Origin: Gammaproteobacteria bacterium
GTDB lineage: Bacteria; Pseudomonadota; Gammaproteobacteria; Steroidobacterales; Woeseiaceae
Assembly (NCBI GenBank): GCA_029881015.1
Contig: JAOUNK010000190.1
Span: 1-6,584, forward strand
DNA: 6,584 nt
Reading direction: 5' to 3'
Shown here: one piece after another, positions 1 through 4,642 of the stretch
Position numbering within the stretch: the first letter of the stretch is position 1
How the letters are laid out: the number at the start of each line of letters is the position of its first letter
Translations under genes and position numbers: made by a program
The notes under the pieces: generated by a model
Seen by the model: the letters and a program-made list of their open reading frames with translations, nothing else
Told to the model about the DNA's origin: nothing
Database searches by the model: none

Positions 1-273
1 TTGCCCATAGGGAATCTCCTGCAGCGCGTCCAGCACGCTCACCTGGAACTCGGTGCCGCCAAACTTGAGTGGCAAATCGAATACCTTGCGCTGACCGGCA
101 AAGTACTCGGTCAATTGCCTGCACGCTTCAGCGAGAGGCTTCTCATTGAATATCCAGTCGGCTTCCGGCTCACGACGCATCGAGCCTTTCGGGAAACCGA
201 TCATGGAGAGCGCACCCTCCTCTCCCGCGAGCAATAATTCGCCGATCGGCGAGTCGAGATAACAATAGTACAT
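1..273 (-). CDS. ogt: Methylated-DNA--protein-cysteine methyltransferase (Ogt type), 3' end cut by window edge
   Basis: The first 91 codons are present, reading from an ATG at 273-271 to the left edge. The protein begins MYYCYLDSPIGELLLAG, typical of the N-terminal RNase-H-like domain of O6-alkylguanine-DNA alkyltransferases. Residues 73-91 (GTEFQVSVLDALQEIPYGQ) match the start of the winged-helix DNA-binding domain. The catalytic PCHRV motif should lie just beyond the edge, so activity cannot be confirmed here. Family members transfer an alkyl group from O6-alkylguanine or O4-alkylthymine to their own cysteine in a one-time suicide reaction. The ATG lies 1 bp after the stop of the Ada-AlkA gene. 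A GGAGG ribosome-binding site 5 bp upstream is inside the end of that gene, so the two are almost certainly co-transcribed and translationally coupled. The symbol ogt is by family; a stand-alone ada C-domain is the same activity. Confidence 0.93.
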   Translation of the reverse strand, partial: MYYCYLDSPIGELLLAGEEGALSMIGFPKGSMRREPEADWIFNEKPLAEACRQLTEYFAGQRKVFDLPLKFGGTEFQVSVLDALQEIPYGQ

Positions 274-274
274 A

Positions 275-1756
275 CTAGCCTCCGCTTCCTTTTTCAGAAC
301 CCCAGATCAGAAGTGCGGCATAAGCACGCCAGGGACGCCATGCCTTGGCGCGCGCCAGTAGTGCGGCGGGCCGCAGCCTCTCGCCGTCCGGGTTGCCAAA
401 CGCGCGCAGCAACCCGAGGTCCGACGCCGGGAATGCATCCGGGTTTTTGAGCGCCCGCATCGCGACATACTCGGCGGTCCAGTCACCAATACCCTTGATC
501 GCCAGTAACGCGGCACGATGCTCATCCACGTCCTGGGACAAGTCGAAGCGCACGGAACCGTCGACGGCCGCGCGTGCGACATTGCGAATAGTCTGTGCCC
601 GGCTGCGTATTATCCCGAGGCTCTCCAACCTTGCACGCACCAGCTTCTGCGGTTCCGGGAAGAGCCTGTCCGGTACGTCCGCGAGCCCCTCGACCGGCAC
701 AACGATTTTCTCGCCGTAGCGCTCGGCTATACGGCCCGCGAAGGTCGTAGCCGCCTTGACCGAAACCTGCTGCCCGAGTATCGCCCTTACGGTGAGTTCG
801 AACCCGTCCCAGGTGCCGGGCACCCTGATGCCCGGATTCGATTTCAGCCAGCTACGCAGGCTGCTGTCGCGCGACAGGACGTCAGTGATGTCATCGATCG
901 GGGCGTCCAGGTCGAACATCCCTCGTGCCCGCTGCACAATCGAGAACAGGTACTCGGTACCGATGCCGTGCACGCAGAGACGCAGCGCCGCATCGCCTTT
1001 GCTGATGTCGATAATGCCGCGCTGCTCGCCAAGCCTGACTGACCGCAGATAACGGTTACCCTGCACAAGCTCGACGCCGGGCGTGGCACGCCCGGCAAAA
1101 AAATCGAGCAACGCCTGCCATCCGTAGGGCTCGCGGTAAGGTAGCTGAACGCTGAGTGAGACTGAGCCAACCGTGCCTTCGCGACGGCGACGCAACTCAC
1201 GCGGTGTCCGCCCGTAGGTCTTGCGAAACGTATCGTTAAAACGGCGCACACTGCCAAAGCCCGCGGCTGCCGAGATTGCCTGCATGGGCAGCGCCGTCTC
1301 GTCGATGAGGCGCTTCGCGAAATGCAGGCGCTGCGTATGCGCCACCGCCAACGGACTCGCGCCTACATGCCTGGTGAACAACCTGCGCAAATGGCGACTG
1401 GTAACGCCCAGCCTGTCCGCGAGCCGCTCGACGTTACCGTCATCGAGGGCGCCGTCCGCAATCAGGCGCAAGCCTCTCTGTACCGTGGTGGATGTTCCTG
1501 CCCAGGCCGGAGTGCCCGGTGCACATTCCGGCCTGCAACGGAGGCAGGGACGATACCCGGCCTCACTCGCCGCTGCCGCACTCGGGTAGAACGTTACGTT
1601 TTCCGGCTTCGGCGGATTCGCCGGACAGATCGGACGACAGTAGATCCCCGTGGTCCGGACGCCCACAAAGAAGCGCCCGTCGAAGCGGACATCCCGGGAC
1701 AGCCGCGCCCGCTCGTAGATAGCATTGTTGGTGGTGGCGTTGGTGCTGGTGTCCAT
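275..1756 (-). CDS. Ada N-domain / AraC HTH / AlkA DNA-3-methyladenine glycosylase fusion
   Basis: A 493-residue three-part protein. Residues 14-80 are the Ada metal-binding domain: C40, C44, C71 and C74 form the zinc site, and C40 corresponds to E. coli Ada Cys38, which accepts a methyl group from phosphotriesters. Residues about 90-190 are an AraC-type double helix-turn-helix ending in the usual FRKTYGRTPRELR. Residues about 200-493 are an AlkA glycosylase, with a helix-hairpin-helix near 417-435 (LLAIKGIGDWTAEYVAMRAL) and catalytic Asp D446 in FPASDLGL. It should excise 3-methyladenine and related alkylated bases and may also act as the methylation-activated regulator of its own operon. 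The length is normal for this fusion family. The ATG at 1756 is chosen because homologues begin shortly before the YERARLSRDVRFDGRFF block; in-frame ATGs at 1780 and 1846 would add residues unlike the family. No Shine-Dalgarno precedes 1756. The ogt-like gene follows after 1 bp. The family lacks the Ada C-terminal O6-methyltransferase, which here is supplied by that neighbour. Confidence 0.95.
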   Translation of the reverse strand: MDTSTNATTNNAIYERARLSRDVRFDGRFFVGVRTTGIYCRPICPANPPKPENVTFYPSAAAASEAGYRPCLRCRPECAPGTPAWAGTSTTVQRGLRLIADGALDDGNVERLADRLGVTSRHLRRLFTRHVGASPLAVAHTQRLHFAKRLIDETALPMQAISAAAGFGSVRRFNDTFRKTYGRTPRELRRRREGTVGSVSLSVQLPYREPYGWQALLDFFAGRATPGVELVQGNRYLRSVRLGEQRGIIDISKGDAALRLCVHGIGTEYLFSIVQRARGMFDLDAPIDDITDVLSRDSSLRSWLKSNPGIRVPGTWDGFELTVRAILGQQVSVKAATTFAGRIAERYGEKIVVPVEGLADVPDRLFPEPQKLVRARLESLGIIRSRAQTIRNVARAAVDGSVRFDLSQDVDEHRAALLAIKGIGDWTAEYVAMRALKNPDAFPASDLGLLRAFGNPDGERLRPAALLARAKAWRPWRAYAALLIWGSEKGSGG

Positions 1757-1763
1757 AGCGCAA

Positions 1764-1792
1764 AGTATACGCCGGGCCATGCCGCACAATGG
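1764..1792 (-). promoter_or_regulatory. Candidate -10 element for the Ada-AlkA/ogt operon
   Basis: On the minus strand TATACT (1769-1764) matches the sigma-70 -10 consensus at 5 of 6 positions. It ends 7 nt before the A of the chosen ATG, so transcription could start at or beside the start codon. No good -35 is present at 16-18 bp; TTGTGC (1789-1784, 14 bp spacer) is the nearest partial match. That would fit a promoter needing an activator such as methylated Ada, but this is inference from sequence only. Confidence 0.4.
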
Positions 1793-1810
1793 CCATAATC
1801 GGACCTGTAA

Positions 1811-1840
1811 AGAAACCGGGCGGGAGTTACCCCGCCCGGT
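1811..1840 (-). terminator. Rho-independent terminator of the peroxiredoxin-glutaredoxin gene
   Basis: The segments 1815-1824 and 1831-1840 are perfect 10 bp inverted repeats (ACCGGGCGGG / CCCGCCCGGT) around a 6 nt loop. Read on the minus strand, the hairpin is followed by TTTCTTT (its first T lies in the stem). It begins 24 bp after the TAA of the upstream minus-strand gene and separates it from the Ada-AlkA operon. A long GC-rich stem plus T tract is a textbook intrinsic terminator. On the plus strand no T tract follows, so it should act in one direction only. Confidence 0.9.
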
Positions 1841-1864
1841 GTGCACGCATGATCAGGGGAAGGA

Positions 1865-2617
1865 TTATGCTGCAGAGCGCGTTGCGCGCTGGGTCAGCCA
1901 GGCCGCCAGCTCGTCGGAGCCGCCGATCAACTGGCCATTGATAAATACCTGTGGATACGTCGTGTTCGTCGAGACGGCCCGCAACGTGCGGTCCGTATAG
2001 TCCTTGTTGAGAACAAGCTCTTCGAATTCCATGCCGGCGTCGTTCAGCAGGCCCTTTGCGCGGACGCAGAACGGGCACCCTTCACGCGAGAACACGGCAA
2101 TGTCGTGCGGAAACTCGCACTTCGGATCCAGGTAACGCAGCATCGTGTCGGCGTCGGATACATGGAACGGATCGCCGGGCTCTTCGGGCTCAATGAACAT
2201 TTTCTCAATGACGCCATCGCGAACCAGCATCGAGTAACGCCACGAGCGGCGACCGAAGCCGAGCTCTTCCTTGCCGACGAGCAGGCCCATGCCGTCCGAG
2301 AACTCGCCATTGCCGTCGGGGAGGAACGTCAGGCGATCTGCGTTCTGTGCACGCTGCCACTCATTCATGACGAATGCATCGTTGACCGATACACAGATGA
2401 CATCGTCGATACCCTGTTCCCTGAACTTGGGAACGAGCTGGTTGTAGCGCGGTACGTGCGACGACGAACACGTCGGCGTGAACGCGCCCGGCAGCGAAAA
2501 GACGACGACGGACTTGCCGGCGAAGATATCGTCGCTGCTGACGTCGACCCACTCGTGGTCCTGGCGCGTACGAAACGTCACGTTCGGGACTCGTGTGCCT
2601 TCAAGATTCTTAAACAT
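1865..2617 (-). CDS. Hybrid peroxiredoxin-glutaredoxin (Prx5/Grx fusion)
   Basis: A 250-residue thiol peroxidase in which a peroxiredoxin-5-type domain (about 1-165) is fused to a glutaredoxin domain (about 170-246). The peroxidatic cysteine is C50 in PGAFTPTC, with the supporting active-site Arg probably R127 in SWRYSMLVRDG. The glutaredoxin part carries the redox pair C181-P-F-C184, the cis-proline P222 in TYPQVF and the GG at 232-233 that help bind glutathione. Known members, such as the Haemophilus influenzae enzyme, reduce H2O2 and organic peroxides with glutathione as electron donor, the glutaredoxin domain recycling the peroxidatic cysteine. The length is that of the family and no signal peptide is seen, so it is cytosolic. 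The start is supported by AGGAA 6 nt upstream (2628-2624). It diverges from oxyR over a 98 bp control region, and a strong terminator lies 24 bp past its stop, so it is probably a single-gene unit under OxyR control. Confidence 0.96.
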   Translation of the reverse strand: MFKNLEGTRVPNVTFRTRQDHEWVDVSSDDIFAGKSVVVFSLPGAFTPTCSSSHVPRYNQLVPKFREQGIDDVICVSVNDAFVMNEWQRAQNADRLTFLPDGNGEFSDGMGLLVGKEELGFGRRSWRYSMLVRDGVIEKMFIEPEEPGDPFHVSDADTMLRYLDPKCEFPHDIAVFSREGCPFCVRAKGLLNDAGMEFEELVLNKDYTDRTLRAVSTNTTYPQVFINGQLIGGSDELAAWLTQRATRSAA

Positions 2618-2645
2618 GGTTCATTCCTGTTGGTGGTTGATGGAC

Positions 2646-2672
2646 ACTATATTGGGGGTTCTCTATTAACAA
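2646..2672 (-). promoter_or_regulatory. Candidate sigma-70 promoter of the peroxiredoxin-glutaredoxin gene
   Basis: On the minus strand TTGTTA (2672-2667) and TATAGT (2651-2646) lie 15 bp apart; shifting the -35 by one base to TTTGTT gives 16 bp. The predicted start near 2639 leaves a leader of about 22 nt containing the AGGAA ribosome-binding site. The short spacer and imperfect -35 would suit an activator-dependent promoter, consistent with OxyR control. Not experimentally supported. Confidence 0.45.
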
Positions 2673-2687
2673 ATAAAATGGTTTAAT

Positions 2688-2704
2688 TCGAACATACTAT
2701 TCGA
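2688..2704. promoter_or_regulatory. Candidate LysR-type (OxyR) operator in the prx-grx/oxyR divergent region
   Basis: A 17 bp inverted repeat, TCGAA-N7-TTCGA, sits in the AT-rich intergenic region 2618-2715. Its centre at 2696 is about 57 bp upstream of the predicted peroxiredoxin transcription start, the usual position for a LysR-family recognition site. It is also immediately upstream of oxyR, fitting autoregulation. It does not match the E. coli ATAG-N7-CTAT OxyR pattern well, so assignment to OxyR rests on position and symmetry. Confidence 0.35.
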
Positions 2705-2715
2705 TTTTATCAATA

Positions 2716-3606
2716 ATGCGCGTACCGACACTCAAACAGCTCCAGTACTTTCTTGCCCTGACCGAGACCGAACACTTCGGCCGGGCGGCGGACCAGTGTT
2801 TCGTGTCCCAGTCGGCTTTCAGCAACGCGATCCAGGAGCTCGAGGCGAGCCTCGGCACGCAGCTCGTGGATCGTACGAATCGCAATGTGACCATTACGGC
2901 CACCGGCCAGGAGGTCGCGGTGCAGGCGCGCCTCGTCATACGGGATGTTGAGAGCCTGGTCGAGATCGCACGCGGCAGGAATGCGCCACTGACGGGCCAG
3001 TTGCGGCTCGGCGTGATCCCGACCATCGCACCGTTCATGCTCCCAGGCGCATTGCCGCGCCTTCGCAAGACCTACCCGCATCTCGAACTGCTGCTCGCCG
3101 AGGACCAGTCGGATCGCATTTATCGACGCCTCATGGACGGCGAACTCGACCTGCTGCTCATGGCGCTGCCATGGCAAATGCAGGGCGTCGAGGAAATGCC
3201 GCTCTTCAAGGACGAATTTTGCCTCGCCTGCCGGGACGATACGAAGCGCGTGGATCCCGAAAACTATCGCTACAACCGTCTCGACGCTGACAGCATCCTG
3301 TTACTGGAGGATGGCCATTGCCTGCGCGAGCACGCGCTGGCCGCCTGCCGCGTGCGAGACACGGAGAAGGTCCGCCGTTTCGGTGCGAGCAGCCTGCTCA
3401 CGCTGGTCGAAATGGTCGACGCCGATCTCGGGATCACGTTTCTTCCCGAGATGGCGCGGGAGTCCGCGTTGCTTCGCAACACGTCGGTCCGGCTGTGGCC
3501 GCTCGGCGAACGCAGCTTTCGGACCATCGGCCTCGTCTGGCGCAAAGGCAGCCGGCGCGTCGATGAGTTCAAACTGCTGGGCGAGTTCCTGAGAAACGGG
3601 CGCTAG
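2716..3606 (+). CDS. oxyR: OxyR, LysR-family peroxide-sensing regulator
   Basis: A 296-residue LysR-type regulator. The winged helix-turn-helix covers about residues 4-65, with the recognition region FGRAADQCFVSQSAFSNAIQELE (21-43) close to that of OxyR proteins. The effector domain follows from about 92 to the end. The diagnostic element is GHCLREHALAAC, whose C202 and C211 have the same 9-residue spacing as E. coli C199 and C208, the pair that forms a disulfide on exposure to H2O2. The E. coli protein is a similar length (305). It should be a cytosolic tetramer that activates peroxide defence genes when oxidised. The divergent peroxiredoxin-glutaredoxin gene is a likely target. No Shine-Dalgarno precedes the ATG at 2716, but no other in-frame start fits, because the N-terminus already aligns with the family. 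Its TAG is 3 bp from the stop of the convergent ecotin gene. Confidence 0.95.
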   Translation: MRVPTLKQLQYFLALTETEHFGRAADQCFVSQSAFSNAIQELEASLGTQLVDRTNRNVTITATGQEVAVQARLVIRDVESLVEIARGRNAPLTGQLRLGVIPTIAPFMLPGALPRLRKTYPHLELLLAEDQSDRIYRRLMDGELDLLLMALPWQMQGVEEMPLFKDEFCLACRDDTKRVDPENYRYNRLDADSILLLEDGHCLREHALAACRVRDTEKVRRFGASSLLTLVEMVDADLGITFLPEMARESALLRNTSVRLWPLGERSFRTIGLVWRKGSRRVDEFKLLGEFLRNGR

Positions 3607-3609
3607 ACG

Positions 3610-4083
3610 TCACTCTGCCGTCGCTTCCCGTGCTTCCGCGTCGGCCGACCAGGTGCGGTAGCGCACGCTGAAGCCGTCAGGTACGTAAACGACAATGGGC
3701 AGCTTGCTGTTGTAGCGCAGCATGGAGTCCTCGAAATGCACAGCGACGAACTCGGTGCGCTTTTCTTCGTCGGGACAGGCCATGCGTGTCGATGCGGGTC
3801 CCGCGACGCTACTGACACGATACAGAGGGTAACCCCACCCGGACACGACGGCGCGCTCGAGCTTGCCACCAAACCAGTGACGATTGCAGTCAACCTCGAG
3901 CTCCCGGCCAACGACCAGCTCCACGGCGTGGGCGTCCTCATCCACTTTCTTCGGCAGGCGGATCACGTAGCGGATTTCCCCGGTCCCGGCAGCCGGCCAG
4001 GCCTGTAAATCATCATTCTGGGTCATGGCACTCGCACACGCGCCGATCAGAAAAACCGGCATTAACAGGTAGAATGGTCTCAT
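3610..4083 (-). CDS. eco: Ecotin, periplasmic/outer-membrane serine protease inhibitor
   Basis: A 157-residue exported protein matching ecotin along its length: IRYVIRLPKK (37-46), VELVVGRELEVDCN (54-67), GWGYPLYRV (82-90), ASTRMACPD (97-105) and SMLRYNSKLPIVVYVPDG (120-137). C66 and C103 are spaced like the conserved Cys50-Cys87 disulfide of mature E. coli ecotin. By that alignment the reactive-site P1 residue is R100, where E. coli has Met84. Ecotin dimers bind two serine proteases and shield the cell from host or predator proteases of the trypsin, chymotrypsin and elastase type. Residues 1-19 are an export signal ending in IGACASA: either a lipobox with C16 as the lipidated residue, or a signal peptidase I site after A19. 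The ATG at 4083 is chosen because it puts a normal signal peptide at the N-terminus; an in-frame ATG at 4137 would add 18 residues before it. No clear Shine-Dalgarno is visible. Confidence 0.94.
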   Translation of the reverse strand: MRPFYLLMPVFLIGACASAMTQNDDLQAWPAAGTGEIRYVIRLPKKVDEDAHAVELVVGRELEVDCNRHWFGGKLERAVVSGWGYPLYRVSSVAGPASTRMACPDEEKRTEFVAVHFEDSMLRYNSKLPIVVYVPDGFSVRYRTWSADAEAREATAE

Positions 4084-4088
4084 GACCC

Positions 4089-4118
4089 ATCGTAGGCAGG
4101 AATGCGTATTGTTGGCAA
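4089..4118 (-). promoter_or_regulatory. Candidate ecotin promoter
   Basis: On the minus strand TTGCCA (4118-4113, 5 of 6 to the -35 consensus) and TACGAT (4094-4089, 4 of 6 to the -10) are 18 bp apart. Only 5 nt separate the -10 from the ATG at 4083, which would place the transcript start at the initiation codon. Its -35 overlaps that of the opposite promoter within the palindrome GTTGGCAAC (4111-4119). Confidence 0.35.
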
Positions 4119-4140
4119 CCGGGTGAAAGACCAGCATAGT
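4112..4140 (+). promoter_or_regulatory. Candidate promoter of the cytochrome c gene
   Basis: TTGGCA (4112-4117, 5 of 6 to consensus) and CATAGT (4135-4140, 4 of 6) are separated by the optimal 17 bp. The expected start near 4147 gives a short leader of about 12 nt that still includes the AGAGGTG ribosome-binding site (4148-4154). Confidence 0.5.
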
Positions 4141-4158
4141 GAGTCAAGAGGTGACGCA

Positions 4159-4521
4159 ATGAGACAGCCTGCTTTCCTGATCGCCGCCAGTCTTTTACTG
4201 GCAGCCTGTGCGCACGACGGCAAAGACGCCGCGCCGGCCGCCGATGTCTCTCCCATGGCGGTGACCGACGGTGAGGCGGCCTATGCCGAACATTGCGCCG
4301 GTTGTCATGAAACCGGGATGCTCGGCGCGCCGCGAGAGGGCCAGCCGCAGGACTGGGAGCGCCGCTCCAGGCTCTGGCAAGGCGTCCTGATGGAGCATGC
4401 CAAGACCGGGTACTTCGAGATGCCCGCCCGTGGCGGCAAGGCACAGCTGCCTGACGACGTGGTCGACGCTGCGGCCGAATACATGCTCGAGAAAACCTTC
4501 CCGGATCGCCCGCAGGATTAG
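4159..4521 (+). CDS. Small lipoprotein-type class I cytochrome c (c5-like)
   Basis: A 120-residue exported monoheme cytochrome. Residues 1-17 are a lipoprotein signal with a clear lipobox L14-A15-A16-C17, so the mature protein should be lipid-anchored on the periplasmic side. The heme site is C46-A-G-C49-H50. The distal ligand is probably M88 in FEMPARGG, the position used in c5-type and related class I cytochromes. The rest is about 100 residues, normal for one small heme domain. The second cysteine pair of true cytochrome c5 is absent. It probably shuttles electrons to a terminal oxidase or another periplasmic partner, but nothing nearby identifies the partner. AGAGGTG 5-10 nt upstream decides this start over an in-frame ATG at 4102. 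It diverges from ecotin; no functional link is obvious. Confidence 0.88.
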   Translation: MRQPAFLIAASLLLAACAHDGKDAAPAADVSPMAVTDGEAAYAEHCAGCHETGMLGAPREGQPQDWERRSRLWQGVLMEHAKTGYFEMPARGGKAQLPDDVVDAAAEYMLEKTFPDRPQD

Positions 4522-4642
4522 ACCGCTTACTCCATTTTTCGGCCTGTGCTACAGGCGGCACGCGCCTGCTTCCCGCATCGGTGCCTCGACCATTTTTGCT
4601 AAGATGGCGTCCTTCGTTGCGCCCGCATAAAAAGGACAACTC
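4522..4642. other. Cytochrome-adaptor spacer with overlapping hairpin repeats
   Basis: No gene is seen in these 121 bp. GCCTGT-GCT-ACAGGC (4542-4556) forms a 6 bp hairpin, and CAGGCG/CGCCTG (4552-4557/4563-4568) forms another that shares the central arm, so the two exclude each other. Neither is followed by a T tract on the plus strand, so I do not call an intrinsic terminator. The downstream half carries a candidate promoter for the transporter operon. Confidence 0.4.
4597..4605 (+). promoter_or_regulatory. Candidate extended -10 promoter for the ABC export operon
   Basis: TGCTAAGAT (4597-4605) has the extended -10 form TGn-TAnnAT, which can work without a good -35; none is seen at the right distance. 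The predicted start near 4612 leaves a leader of about 30 nt holding the AAGGA ribosome-binding site (4632-4636) of the adaptor gene. Confidence 0.45.

Noticed and set aside
518..1798. Plus-strand open frames opposite the Ada-AlkA gene
   Set aside because: Low-complexity, Arg/Pro-rich translations with no domain, antisense to a well-supported gene.
1757..1846. Longer N-terminus for the Ada-AlkA protein from ATGs at 1780 or 1846
   Set aside because: The added residues do not resemble the family N-terminus, and the 1846 start would lie upstream of the terminator hairpin of the preceding gene.
2105..2686. Long plus-strand open frame opposite the peroxiredoxin-glutaredoxin gene
   Set aside because: It is antisense to a gene with clear family motifs and shows no recognisable domain; long shadow frames are expected in GC-rich coding DNA.
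2647..2700. CTAT quartets as a canonical E. coli-type OxyR site
   Set aside because: They are 16 and 34 bp apart instead of following the 11 bp ATAG-N7-CTAT repeat, and the partner ATAG quartets are missing.
4084..4137. Longer N-terminus for ecotin from the ATG at 4137
   Set aside because: It would bury the signal peptide 18 residues inside the protein and overlap the candidate divergent promoters.
4102..4158. Cytochrome gene starting at the ATG at 4102
   Set aside because: A good AGAGGTG ribosome-binding site lies before the ATG at 4159, which also gives a standard lipoprotein signal.
4541..4557. GCCTGT/ACAGGC hairpin as an intrinsic terminator of the cytochrome gene
   Set aside because: The only T run (4534-4538) is upstream of the stem rather than after it, so it lacks terminator form on the plus strand; on the minus strand it reads as an A run.
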